Source of the DNA: Propionicimonas sp.
GTDB lineage: Bacteria > Actinomycetota > Actinomycetes > Propionibacteriales > Propionibacteriaceae
Length of the DNA stretch: 61,147 nucleotides
Direction: 5' to 3'
NCBI RefSeq assembly: GCF_029975155.1
Contig: NZ_JARKPQ010000183.1
Location: forward strand, 1 to 61,147
Position 1 is the first letter of the stretch; every line of letters begins with the position of its first letter. The notes under the pieces were generated by a model. That model worked only from the letters and a program-made list of their open reading frames with translations, was not told the DNA's origin and made no database searches. Positions 49,859 through 58,670 of the stretch are shown here, in pieces. The position numbers and the translations under genes are program-made.

Positions 49859-51354
49859 CCCGCAACGATCAGGAGCGGCTGTACACGACCGTCCTGGTCG
49901 GCCCGACCGGCGAACGCCGCAAGCATCGCACGGCGCGTCGGCAGGCCGCCGCCCAGGTCGAGGCCGACGCACGGCAGACGAAGAAGGCCGAGGCGAAGGC
50001 ACGCTGGGACGCCGACCAGGCCGAGAAGCGGGCCACGGTCTACCTGCCCTCCGCCGGCGAGCCAGGCCCCGCGACGCTGCGCACACCCGGCCGGTTCCGG
50101 CTCCCGAAACACCAGGACACCTCCGCGACGCTGGCCGGCCAATACCCGTTCCTCGCCGAAGCAGGCCTCGGTAGCCAGGGCGTGTTCATCGGCCAAGACC
50201 TCTACAGCGGCGGATCGTTTGTGTACGACCCATGGGAGCTGTACCGCCAAGGCGTCATCACCGCGCCCAACGCCGTCCTCGCCGGCATCGTCGGCTCCGG
50301 CAAGTCCTCGCTCGCCAAGAGCCTCTACACCAGATCGCTGCCGTTCGGGCGGCGCGTCTACGTGCCCGGCGATCCGAAGGGCGAGCACACCCCCGTCGCC
50401 GAGGCCGTCGGCGGGAAGGCGATCGTGCTGGGCCACGGGCTGCGCACCCGGCTCAACCCCCTCGACGAAGGACACCGCCCCTCCACCGTCTCGGACGCCG
50501 AATGGGCCGCACAGGTCGCCGCCCGCCGCCGCGACCTCATTGGCGCGCTCGCCGAGACCGTGCTGGACCGGCCCCTGTCGCCGCTGGAGCACACGTCCAT
50601 CGACCTCGCCCTAGCCGACGCTGTACGCAGCGCCGAGGTGCCGATCCTGCCCATGGTCGTCGACCGCATCCTGACCCCGAACCCCCGCGACGACCATGAC
50701 GGCCGCCTGGCCGAAGACGGCCGCATGGTCGGCCACGCCCTGCGCCGCCTGGTCGCCGGCGACCTCCAAGGACTCTTCGACGGGCCGAGCACCGTCCGAT
50801 TCGACCCCTCCCTGCCCATGGTCAGCCTCGACCTGTCCCGCGTCGCGGAGAACTCGACCCTGATCTCGGTGCTGATGACCTGCTCCTCGGCGTGGATGGA
50901 GTCCGCGCTCGCCGACCCGAACGGCGGGCAGAGATTCGTCGTCTACGACGAGGCCTGGCGGTTGATGTCCTATCCGAGCCTGCTGCGGCGGATGGACGCC
51001 CAGTGGCGGCTCGCCAGGCACTACGGGATCAGCAACATGCTGATCTTCCACAAGCTGTCCGACCTGGACAACGTCGGCGATCAGGGCTCGGCCATGCGGG
51101 CGCTCGCCTCCTCGCTGCTGGCGAACGCCGAGGTGCGGATCGTCTACCGCCAAGAACCCGACCAGCTCGGCTCCACCGCCCTGGCCCTCGGGCTGACCGG
51201 CACCGAGCAGAAGCTGCTCCCCACACTCGGCACCGGACAAGGCCTCTGGCACATCAAAGACCGCTCCTTCGTCGTCCAGCACCAGCTCCACCCCGCCGAA
51301 CTGGCCCTCTTCGAGACAGGCCAGAAAGCGGCCGGAATCCAGCCGACCCGGTGA
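49855..51354 (+). CDS. virB4: VirB4-like conjugation ATPase
   Basis: 499 residues from GTG 49855. A charged coiled-coil N-terminus (QTKKAEAKARWDADQAEKRA) is followed by a FtsK/VirB4-type ATPase: APNAVLAGIVGSGKSSLAKS (Walker A), DPKGEH, RFVVYDEAWRLM (Walker B) and ISNMLIFHKLSDLDNVGDQG. The C-terminus has VIYRQEPDQ-like (RIVYRQEPDQLGSTALALGL). It powers assembly of, or transport through, the conjugation channel at the inner membrane. It works with the SCO6880-like protein, which supplies the membrane-proximal half. Confidence 0.92.
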   Translation: MTRNDQERLYTTVLVGPTGERRKHRTARRQAAAQVEADARQTKKAEAKARWDADQAEKRATVYLPSAGEPGPATLRTPGRFRLPKHQDTSATLAGQYPFLAEAGLGSQGVFIGQDLYSGGSFVYDPWELYRQGVITAPNAVLAGIVGSGKSSLAKSLYTRSLPFGRRVYVPGDPKGEHTPVAEAVGGKAIVLGHGLRTRLNPLDEGHRPSTVSDAEWAAQVAARRRDLIGALAETVLDRPLSPLEHTSIDLALADAVRSAEVPILPMVVDRILTPNPRDDHDGRLAEDGRMVGHALRRLVAGDLQGLFDGPSTVRFDPSLPMVSLDLSRVAENSTLISVLMTCSSAWMESALADPNGGQRFVVYDEAWRLMSYPSLLRRMDAQWRLARHYGISNMLIFHKLSDLDNVGDQGSAMRALASSLLANAEVRIVYRQEPDQLGSTALALGLTGTEQKLLPTLGTGQGLWHIKDRSFVVQHQLHPAELALFETGQKAAGIQPTR

Positions 51355-51364
51355 GGAGAACGAG

Positions 51365-52486
51365 ATGAGCGACAGCACACAGGCACCGCGGCTTCGGGTA
51401 GAAACTCCCAGCGACATCGTCGAACTGGTGCCGTACCTGCTGGGCTTTGCTCCGCAGGAGTCCGTGGTGATCCTGGTCATCCAAGCCGGAGTGGTGCAGG
51501 TGACTGCCCGGGCCGACATCGCTGAGCTGGAGCCCGCGGGTGCTGCCGAGGACGTCGTGGACCGGATCTGGCACCGGTTCCCCGATGCCGACGCCTACCT
51601 GCTGGCCTACACCGCGAACCCGCAGGCCGGCTGGGCGCTGCTCGACCGGTGCGCGGACCGCCTGCCACCGGGCGCCTCCGGCCAGACGATGCTCGTCGAC
51701 CACGACACGTGGCACCTGCCCGACGGCGAGCACGGCCCCGCCAACCGCTCCGGAGCCCTCGCCGCCGAAGCGACCTACTACGGCCTGCGGCGCCTCGACC
51801 GCCGCGCCGACCTGGAAGCCGCGTTCGCCAGCCCCCCCGACACGACCGAACTGACCGCCCAAGTGACAGCCGCCCGCCACACCCTGCCCAGCCCCGGCGA
51901 CACCACCACCCTCCTCGCCCGCACCAGCGAACTCCTGCGCCGCACCCTGCCCGCGAGCGTGCCAGCCCCGCAGGCAGCGGTCGGGCCGACCACCCACCTG
52001 AACGTGGACGAGGCGGTCCAGCTGGCTGTCCTCGTTCAGAACCCCAAGGCGCGGGACTTGGCGCTGCTGTCGATCACCAGCGACAACGCCGCTAGGCACC
52101 TTCAGCTGTGGCGCGGCGTGGTCAACCGCGTGCCCGCTCACAGCGCCGCCGGGCCGCTGTTCCTGGCGGGCATGGCGGCCTGGGTCACCGGCGACGGAGC
52201 GAGCGCCAGCATTGCCCTCGACCGCGCGCAAGCAGCCGGGACCGACCTTGGCCACGGTCGGCCGGTCGACCTCCTGGCAGAGGTGATCGACCGGGTGGTT
52301 CCGCCACCGACATGGGAGCGGATGCGGGTCGCCGCCCTGGCACACGCCGACCCGCAAGTACGCGCGGCGCTCGCCGCCAGCCGGCACTCCACCGGTCGCC
52401 CCGGACGCGACAGCACCCCCGCCCCGCCCCGCACCCAGCCGGAACCTGCGCACCGCAAGCCCTCCAACCCCGGCCTGGCCCTCTAG
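51365..52486 (+). CDS. DUF4192 family protein
   Basis: 373 residues, ATG 51365 with GAGGAGA upstream. The DUF4192 signature is at the N-terminus: LRVETPSDIVELVPYLLGFA then PQESVVILVI. The second half has WRGVVNRVPAHSAAGPLFLA and an Arg/Pro/Ser-rich tail. DUF4192 proteins occur in actinobacterial chromosomes and ICEs; their biochemical role is unknown. It sits between the two conjugation ATPases in the same operon. Confidence 0.85.
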   Translation: MSDSTQAPRLRVETPSDIVELVPYLLGFAPQESVVILVIQAGVVQVTARADIAELEPAGAAEDVVDRIWHRFPDADAYLLAYTANPQAGWALLDRCADRLPPGASGQTMLVDHDTWHLPDGEHGPANRSGALAAEATYYGLRRLDRRADLEAAFASPPDTTELTAQVTAARHTLPSPGDTTTLLARTSELLRRTLPASVPAPQAAVGPTTHLNVDEAVQLAVLVQNPKARDLALLSITSDNAARHLQLWRGVVNRVPAHSAAGPLFLAGMAAWVTGDGASASIALDRAQAAGTDLGHGRPVDLLAEVIDRVVPPPTWERMRVAALAHADPQVRAALAASRHSTGRPGRDSTPAPPRTQPEPAHRKPSNPGLAL

Positions 52487-52494
52487 GAGCATTG

Positions 52495-53061
52495 ATGCGT
52501 GCGTCAGCGGCACGAGTTCGGCCGGACGGGAGCACGACACGTCACCCGCGTCGTGGAAGTTCCGACCGCGGCGACGACCACACGGACGTGCCAGTGATGC
52601 TTCCACTGGCCGTGTTCGCCGTCCACAGCGACGGCACGATGACGGTCACCGTCGACGGGACACCCTTCGAGCCAGAACCGCCCGACCGAGCCTGGCGACG
52701 CGAGTCCGTCGCCACGATCCTCGACACCCTGACCTCGCAATGGGGCTGCCCGCTGCGGGTCGAGGTCCGCGAGACAGACGGCACCGTGTTCACCGACATC
52801 CTCACCCCTACCGACCGCCCCAACCGCGAACCGTCCGCCACCGCACAAGCCGCACCCCGGTACCCGGACAGCCTGCACAGCGAGGGACTGGTGCCCGGCG
52901 AGGATGTGGCCATCGCCGTGGTCATCGGCCACGGCCAGGCAGGCTCGGACGGCACCGTCGGTGGCCTGCCCACCGCCGTGCAGGCGGCGGCCAGCGCGAG
53001 CGGTGAGCTGATCCTGCACGGCCAGGTCTCGGGCGCCCACACCGTCGGGCCCCACCCGTGA
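52495..53061 (+). CDS. Hypothetical conjugation-operon protein
   Basis: 188 residues from ATG 52495 (AGGAGC upstream). The first 30 residues are basic and disordered; then a small alpha/beta region contains LPLAVFAVHSDGTMTVTVDG and SVATILDTLTSQWGCPLRVE. No family is recognised. It overlaps the coupling-protein start by GTGA. Confidence 0.68.
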   Translation: MRASAARVRPDGSTTRHPRRGSSDRGDDHTDVPVMLPLAVFAVHSDGTMTVTVDGTPFEPEPPDRAWRRESVATILDTLTSQWGCPLRVEVRETDGTVFTDILTPTDRPNREPSATAQAAPRYPDSLHSEGLVPGEDVAIAVVIGHGQAGSDGTVGGLPTAVQAAASASGELILHGQVSGAHTVGPHP

Positions 53062-54833
53062 GCAGCCCCCAGCCCACCGGGTCGCTCGGAGACGAACTGA
53101 CCAACCTCGGCATCGGGCTGCTGATCGCCACCGCGGTCCTGGCCGCCATCCTCCGGACAGCCGGCTCGATCACCGCCTGGATCACCGGCCTCGACCCGCC
53201 CACCGGAGGCATCGACGCCGGCCTGCGCGTCCTGCTGCACCCCGGCGACCCCGCAGTGCCGCTGGGCGCGCCGGGGTTGAACCCGGTCGCGTACTGGGCC
53301 TGTGCCACCGTGCTGATCCTCGCGGTCGGCGGGCTCGGGTGGTGGGTGTGGCGGCTCCTCCACGACCACGACCAGCACGCCAAGACCGACCCGTACCGCA
53401 TCGCCGGGATCGCCACCCGCGCCGAGGTCGCCCGCACCGCCTCCCAGACCGCCCTGCTCCGCCGGGCCGGGCACCTGCGCCCCTCCCTCGACAAACCCCG
53501 GCCGCAGGACGTCGGCTACCGGATCGGCACCTCGCGCGGCAAGGGCGTGTGGGCGAGCGTGGAGGACTCCGTCCTGCTCATCGGCCCACCCCGAAGCGGC
53601 AAGGGCGTCCACGTCGTCATCAACACCATCCTCGACGCGCCCGGCGCCGTGGTCACCACCTCGACCCGACCCGACAACCTCACCGCCACCCTCCGCGCAC
53701 GTCAGAAGATTGGCCCGGTCGCCGTGTTCGACCCCCAGCACCTGGCCGAAGGCGTCCCGGCAGGGGTGCGATGGTCACCCGTCCGCGGCTGCGAGGACCC
53801 GTTGACCGCGATGATCCGCGCCACCGGCCTGGCCGCCGGCACCGGCCTGTCGGCAGGCGGGGTCGAAGGCGGCGGGTTCTGGGAAGGCAAGACACGAACC
53901 GCCCTCCAAGCACTCCTGCACGCCGCCGCGCTCGACCACCGAAGCCCCGCCGAGCTGTTCCGCTGGACCCTCGACCCCACCGCCGCCGCCGACGCCGTCG
54001 CGATCCTCACCGCCACCCCGCAGGCCGCCACCGGATGGGCGGACTCGTTGCAGGCGATGATCGAGGCCGACCCGCGCACCCGGGACTCCATCTGGCAAGG
54101 TGTGTCCCTCGCCCTCGCCGCCCTCGCGGACCCGCGCGTGCTTGATGCGGTCACACCACGACCGGGCGAGGACTTCGACCCAGCCGGGTTCCTCCAAGCC
54201 CGTGGCAGCCTCTATCTGCTGGCAACTGGGGCCGGAGCAAGCAATTCCGCTGCGCTCGTCGCGGCGTTCGTGGAAGACCTCATCGAAACCGCCCGCCACC
54301 TCGCCGCCGCCAGCCCCGGCGCCCGCCTCGACCCGCCCCTCCTTCTCGCGCTCGATGAGATCGCCAACCTTGCACCGTTGCCGTCCCTACCCACGCTCAT
54401 GGCCGAAGGAGGCGGAACCGGGATCACGACCATGCCGGTGCTGCAATCACTCGCCCAAGCCAGGGAGAAATGGTCGGAGAACGCCGCCGGTGCAATCTGG
54501 GACGCCTCCATCGTCAAGATCATCCTCGGCGGCTCCTCCAACAGCCGCGACCTGCACGACCTGACCACCCTCATCGGCGAACGCGACGAGGCAACCGACT
54601 CCACCACGGTCGGCGACCACGGCTCCCGCTCCGCGCAACGCTCCATCCGCCGGGTGCCGATCATGCCGCCCGAGGTGATCCGCACGCTGCCGTTCGGTAC
54701 CGCCCTCGTACTGCTACGCGCCGCACCACCCATGGTCACCCGGATGCGGACCTGGACCAGTAGGCCCGACGCCGCGCAGCTCCGCGCGAGCCGGAGCGAC
54801 ATGGAAGCCCTGATGCGCCACCGGTCGCCCTGA
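53058..54833 (+). CDS. traG: VirD4/TraG-type coupling protein
   Basis: 591 residues from GTG 53058. Two N-terminal membrane helices (GIGLLIATAVLAAILRTAGS and ATVLILAVGGLGWWVWRLLH) are followed by a TraG/VirD4 ATPase: SVLLIGPPRSGKGVHVVINT (Walker A), AVVTTSTRPDN, PLLLALDEIANLAPLPSLPT (Walker B) and GITTMPVLQSLAQAREKW. It brings the relaxase-DNA complex to the channel. The relaxase gene it must serve lies far away, at 8294. Confidence 0.94.
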   Translation: MSSPQPTGSLGDELTNLGIGLLIATAVLAAILRTAGSITAWITGLDPPTGGIDAGLRVLLHPGDPAVPLGAPGLNPVAYWACATVLILAVGGLGWWVWRLLHDHDQHAKTDPYRIAGIATRAEVARTASQTALLRRAGHLRPSLDKPRPQDVGYRIGTSRGKGVWASVEDSVLLIGPPRSGKGVHVVINTILDAPGAVVTTSTRPDNLTATLRARQKIGPVAVFDPQHLAEGVPAGVRWSPVRGCEDPLTAMIRATGLAAGTGLSAGGVEGGGFWEGKTRTALQALLHAAALDHRSPAELFRWTLDPTAAADAVAILTATPQAATGWADSLQAMIEADPRTRDSIWQGVSLALAALADPRVLDAVTPRPGEDFDPAGFLQARGSLYLLATGAGASNSAALVAAFVEDLIETARHLAAASPGARLDPPLLLALDEIANLAPLPSLPTLMAEGGGTGITTMPVLQSLAQAREKWSENAAGAIWDASIVKIILGGSSNSRDLHDLTTLIGERDEATDSTTVGDHGSRSAQRSIRRVPIMPPEVIRTLPFGTALVLLRAAPPMVTRMRTWTSRPDAAQLRASRSDMEALMRHRSP

Positions 54834-54942
54834 GACGTCGGAGGCGCACCTGTCCGACAGGACAATCGCGGGGAGGGCTGTGTGGCGATGATCAGACAGC
54901 GCGACGTTGCCGCCCTGCACGCGTGGATGGTGGCGAGCTGAC

Positions 54943-56994
54943 ATGGCCGCGCGTCGCCGGCGGGCGCCTGAGGGCCAGCCTGAACTCGACCTGTGGGGGC
55001 TCGGCGAGAGTGCCGCTGACGCACAGCTCGCCCTTGCCCAGGGCCTCCAAGCGGCGAACGAAAGAGAGCGCGATGAACAAGTACGCGGTGCTGGCCAGGA
55101 CGCAATGGCAGCGGTACGCCCCGACCCGGCTGGCGGCGCTGCCCGAGCCGGACGAGTTCTTCGCCCGGCTGGGGGAACTGGTCGAGGCGCACGTGTCGGA
55201 TCTGGCGGCGACAATCCTGTCCAGGACACCCTCTTCGGGGGAGACTTACTTGCAGAGGGCAGCAGCGTTGGCGACGGCCCGGCGGACGGCGGAGGAGGTC
55301 GTGATGGCACACCTGGTGTGGGTCGGCGGCCCAGAGTTGCCGCTGGATCAGGCTCGCGAGGAGTGGGAGCAGACTCGGGCCTCGGACGAGAACCTGATCT
55401 TCTGGGCGGAGCGGATGCAGGACTCGCCGGACCTGATGCCCTCCACCGTGGAGTTGGAGCAGATGGCCACCGATTGGGCGGTACCGGTGGAGTTCCTGGA
55501 GGGCTTGGTGGCCAGCGAACCGCCCAGGGAGTACTTCCGGGCGAACCAGGCGGTACTGGCGGAGGCGGCGACGCTCCGCTTCCTGCGCGAACTCCGCTAA
55601 CCCCCGCCGGGTCGGCGCCGCGGTTCGTCCCCGCTTTCCAGGACGACCTTGCCCCGTCCGGGGCGAAGGCCCGGTTCCAGGCGAACGTGGCTGCGATCCG
55701 GCTGGTCCGGGTGCTCACCGACCAGGGCCGTGCGGCCACCGCCGATGAGCAGCGGGTGCTGGCCCGCTGGTCGAGTTGGGGTGCGATCCCCGACGTGTTC
55801 GACCCCGCCAAGATCGATTGGGGGCGTGAGCGCGGCGACCTGCGCGGCCTGCTGACCGACGCGGAATGGGATGCGGCGGCTCGCACGACCCTCAACGCCC
55901 ACTACACCGATCCGCTGATCGCCCGGCAGATGTGGCGGGCGATGACGTCGCTCGGCTTCACCGGCGGTGCGGTGCTGGAGCCCGGCTCCGGTGCCGGCAC
56001 GTTCATCGGCCTGGCCCCTGAGGGTGCCGAGCTGACCGGCGTGGAACTCGACCCATTGACGGCCGCGATCAGCCGCGGCCTGTACCCGGATGCGACGATC
56101 CGGACCGAGTCGTTCGCCGACACGCGTCTGCCCGAGGAGTATTTCGATGCCGTGATCGGGAACGTGCCCTTCTCGCATGTGATCCTGCACGACCCGGTGC
56201 ACAACGGCACCCGCCAGAGCATGCACAACCACTTCATCCTCAAGTCCCTCCGGCTGATCCACACCCGCGACCGTGCCCGCGACGAGGCACGTCATGCCGC
56301 AGCAGACATCGCCGGCCTCGAAGCAGTGCTCCCGGGCGTCCGCGACACCAGCGGCGACAACTTCCGCATCCAGATCCAGGGCCGCCACTACGACTCGCGC
56401 GTCGACGCCGCGCGCGCCCTCGCCGACTGGGCGCACAGCTCCGACCTGAAATGGGCGCCCACCTACGCCAGCCGCGACTATGGCGTCATCGGCCGCATCT
56501 CAGGCTTCGACCTGCACCTGACCACCCACCCCACACTCGGAACCCTCCTGGTCGACATCGCCCTCGACGGCGTGCCCCGCGGCAGCCTCACCGTCGCGCG
56601 CGACGGGTTCCTCGACGGCGGCGTCGGTCTCATCCAACGCATCGAGAACCGCGTCTCGGGCATCCCCGCCCTGCTCGACCACGCCCGTGGCGACCTCGCC
56701 GAAGCGGAACAGACCATCGCGGACACCGACCAACGCATCGGCCAACCCTTCCGCCACGCGGCCGCCCTCGCCGCCGCAGAAGAAGACCTCACCCGCATCG
56801 ACACCCAACTGGCTGCCATCCACGACGGCGCGACGGCTGCGCCCGACCCGGGCCGGCCGCTCACCGTCACCGACGTGCGCGGCCACCGGCCCGCACTCGG
56901 CGTGCAAGCAGACCCCACCCGCTCCGTCGCCACCCTCGGCACCGCCCCGCACACACCCCGACCCGCAGCCGAAAGCCGGCGACTCGGCCTCTAG
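54943..56994 (+). CDS. DNA methylase-like protein with disrupted N-terminal region
   Basis: An open frame of 683 codons, but coding quality is uneven. MAARRRRAPEGQPELDLWGL (from 54943) looks like a true N-terminus. The next ~175 codons are Gly/Ala-rich and lie over a better-supported gene in another frame (55073-55600). From 55610 the frame is convincing: LAPSGAKARFQANVAAIRLV, then AVLEPGSGAGTFIGLAPEGA (S-adenosylmethionine site), GVELDPLTAAISRGL and AVIGNVPFSHVIL (NPPY-like). This is the methylase module seen at the front of large helicase-methylase proteins on actinobacterial plasmids; the helicase part is absent. KPATRPLDLFGV, a likely true C-terminus, is in a different frame at ~56968-57010. 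Confidence 0.65.
   Translation: MAARRRRAPEGQPELDLWGLGESAADAQLALAQGLQAANERERDEQVRGAGQDAMAAVRPDPAGGAARAGRVLRPAGGTGRGARVGSGGDNPVQDTLFGGDLLAEGSSVGDGPADGGGGRDGTPGVGRRPRVAAGSGSRGVGADSGLGREPDLLGGADAGLAGPDALHRGVGADGHRLGGTGGVPGGLGGQRTAQGVLPGEPGGTGGGGDAPLPARTPLTPAGSAPRFVPAFQDDLAPSGAKARFQANVAAIRLVRVLTDQGRAATADEQRVLARWSSWGAIPDVFDPAKIDWGRERGDLRGLLTDAEWDAAARTTLNAHYTDPLIARQMWRAMTSLGFTGGAVLEPGSGAGTFIGLAPEGAELTGVELDPLTAAISRGLYPDATIRTESFADTRLPEEYFDAVIGNVPFSHVILHDPVHNGTRQSMHNHFILKSLRLIHTRDRARDEARHAAADIAGLEAVLPGVRDTSGDNFRIQIQGRHYDSRVDAARALADWAHSSDLKWAPTYASRDYGVIGRISGFDLHLTTHPTLGTLLVDIALDGVPRGSLTVARDGFLDGGVGLIQRIENRVSGIPALLDHARGDLAEAEQTIADTDQRIGQPFRHAAALAAAEEDLTRIDTQLAAIHDGATAAPDPGRPLTVTDVRGHRPALGVQADPTRSVATLGTAPHTPRPAAESRRLGL
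55073..55600 (+). CDS. Conserved small ICE protein nested out of frame in the methylase region
   Basis: 175 residues from ATG 55073, with GAGAG upstream. The sequence MNKYAVLARTQWQRYAPTRL, then ARRTAEEVVMAHLVWVGGPE and VEFLEGLVASEPPREYFRAN, has natural composition and strongly G/C-rich third codon positions, unlike the overlapping frame. It resembles a family of helical proteins often encoded beside plasmid methylase/helicase genes (from memory). No enzymatic motif is visible. Function is unknown. Confidence 0.65.
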   Translation: MNKYAVLARTQWQRYAPTRLAALPEPDEFFARLGELVEAHVSDLAATILSRTPSSGETYLQRAAALATARRTAEEVVMAHLVWVGGPELPLDQAREEWEQTRASDENLIFWAERMQDSPDLMPSTVELEQMATDWAVPVEFLEGLVASEPPREYFRANQAVLAEAATLRFLRELR

Positions 56995-57209
56995 ACCTCT
57001 TCGGCGTCGCGACGATCCGCGAGGAACCCAGCGCCAACACATCGGACAACCGCCGCCGTCCACGGCCTCGACGGCGGAGGAAAGCGACGAGTGCGGACTA
57101 TCGCCGCGCACGCATGCTCCAGATGCGGCCGTTCCCCGGTGCGGCCCGTGCACCTGTCTGTCGACAGCGACCTCAAGCGGGGTCGTACGACGGCAGAAGG
57201 GACAGTCCC

Positions 57210-57671
57210 ATGGCTATCCGCACCCAAGAGTCCATTTCCGGGTTCATCGCCACCGACCCGCAACTGACCCACACCGACAACGGTGACGCCCGGTTCTACG
57301 CCCGGATCGGACAGGAGAACTACCGGCGCGAGGAGAACGGCACCTTCACCAAGCTGGAGCCCAGCTTCCACAACCTCGTGCTCTACCGCGCCACCGCCCA
57401 GCGAGCCTTCGACCGGTTCCAGAAGGGCGACAGCTTCGTCGCCGAGGGCTACACCCACGAATACTCCTACGAACGCGACGGCCAGCAGATCCAGGGCGAG
57501 GAGTTCGTCGCGAAGAAGATCGGCCACGACACCGCCCGAACCAACTACGACGTGGACCGGACACCCCGCTCCGGGCACACCGCCGGGCGCGACGCGCCGA
57601 CCACGGGGCGGGCTTTCGAAGTTCCACCGGCCCGCCCCACCCGGCACGAGACCGCGACGCTCGGCCACTGA
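57210..57671 (+). CDS. Single-stranded DNA-binding-like protein (OB fold)
   Basis: 153 residues from ATG 57210 (AAGGGA upstream). MAIRTQESISGFIATDPQLT, then ARFYARIGQENYRREE, FHNLVLYRATAQRAFDRFQK and GDSFVAEGYTHEY follow the beta-strand order of SSB/PriB OB folds. The tail is disordered and Arg/Pro-rich; a C-terminal acidic tip is missing. It would coat transferred or replicating single strands. Confidence 0.8.
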   Translation: MAIRTQESISGFIATDPQLTHTDNGDARFYARIGQENYRREENGTFTKLEPSFHNLVLYRATAQRAFDRFQKGDSFVAEGYTHEYSYERDGQQIQGEEFVAKKIGHDTARTNYDVDRTPRSGHTAGRDAPTTGRAFEVPPARPTRHETATLGH

Positions 57672-57688
57672 ACAGGGCGTGACGGACC

Positions 57689-58300
57689 ATGAGCGACCAC
57701 ACCTCACCGCCGGACCCGGAAGACCTGGATCTGGACGCCGATGACCGCGACGATGCCATCAATCCGGTGCTGCCCGAACCACCGCACCCCATCAACTGGA
57801 ACCTGCTGACCGCCGACGAGGCCGAGGCCGAATGGCTGGAACTCAACGCCTGGGTCGACTGGCTGCGCCACACCTACGGGTTGCCCGCCTCCGTCATCCC
57901 ACCGTTGTGGCACCGCCACCCCGAACTCGTCCTGGAACTGTCCGCCCTGCACCTGCACTGGCTGTGCGCCTACGACCCCGAGCAAAACGGATCTGCACCC
58001 CTGGGCTGGCACCGCGACTTCGCCGACGCCCGAGGGCGGCTGCGCGACTGGGTCGCGACCTGCGGCACCCGGCTGGACCGAGACCGGCCCACCCGACAAA
58101 CCACCTGGCCGGGCGAGGAGCCCGCCGAGCCGGTCGAGGACACGACCATCGAGAATCGGGACGAGGACTTCGTCCAGTTCGTCCTGGACGACGTGAACCG
58201 GCGACGCGCCGAAGAGGACGCCTTCTACGCCACCCTCGACGAGGCCACCGGAAAGGCTCGTCAGCGACGCTCCGCGCCGGGCGACGCTGGTCCGGAGTAG
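57689..58300 (+). CDS. DUF4913 family protein
   Basis: 203 residues from ATG 57689. The DUF4913 core is NWNLLTADEAEAEWLELNAW then VDWLRHTYGLPASVIPPLWH, RHPELVLELSALHLHWLCAY and LGWHRDFADARGRLRDWV. The N-terminus is acidic and the C-terminus a charged helix. It is a common conserved unknown of actinobacterial plasmids and ICEs; possibly a transfer accessory. It lies in the recombination-proximal operon. Confidence 0.83.
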   Translation: MSDHTSPPDPEDLDLDADDRDDAINPVLPEPPHPINWNLLTADEAEAEWLELNAWVDWLRHTYGLPASVIPPLWHRHPELVLELSALHLHWLCAYDPEQNGSAPLGWHRDFADARGRLRDWVATCGTRLDRDRPTRQTTWPGEEPAEPVEDTTIENRDEDFVQFVLDDVNRRRAEEDAFYATLDEATGKARQRRSAPGDAGPE

Positions 58301-58314
58301 CCGCAGTAGTGGTG

Positions 58315-58512
58315 ATGGTCCGCTCCTACCAGCGCAGAACCGGCCGGGCCGACGCGGACCGGCCGATCAGGGTCCGGTTCGAGCGGCGTGAGCAGATCGA
58401 CGCGGAGAAGGTCGCCGAAGTCCTCATCCGCCTCGCCCTCCGCGCCGGCGGCGACGACGAGGCCGGCCAAACCGGCGACTACCTCCGGCACCTGCTCGCA
58501 CCCGGACGGTAG
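58315..58512 (+). CDS. Small basic protein upstream of the recombinase
   Basis: 65 residues; ATG 58315 or one of two GTG codons just before it. RPIRVRFERREQIDAEKVAE and VLIRLALRAGG suggest a small DNA-binding or recombinase-accessory (excisionase-like) protein, but no family is recognised. Small genes of this kind regularly precede serine recombinases on related elements. Confidence 0.6.
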   Translation: MVRSYQRRTGRADADRPIRVRFERREQIDAEKVAEVLIRLALRAGGDDEAGQTGDYLRHLLAPGR

Positions 58513-58670
58513 AATCAGTGACGTACACATCACCGCGTCACTGGCACCCCAGCCCTAAACCCGCAGCTGTTCCACAGCCCCAAGGGTGTTCTTTCCGCAT
58601 CACACGTGACCGCCATCTGACGCCCCTCCTGCTCCACAACCGTGGCGCAGGCCGAAAGGCGGTCACCCCG

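Noticed and set aside
46922..50086. Very long minus-strand open frame (over 1000 codons)
   Set aside because: It is antisense to the VirB6-like, SCO6880-like and neighbouring genes, and its product is low-complexity Arg/Pro/Gly-rich; long antisense frames are expected at this GC content.
56451..57209. Plus-strand frame continuing upstream of the SSB-like gene
   Set aside because: The part before 57210 is an Arg/Pro/His-rich shadow of the methylase frame; only its short LDLFGV segment looks like relic coding sequence.
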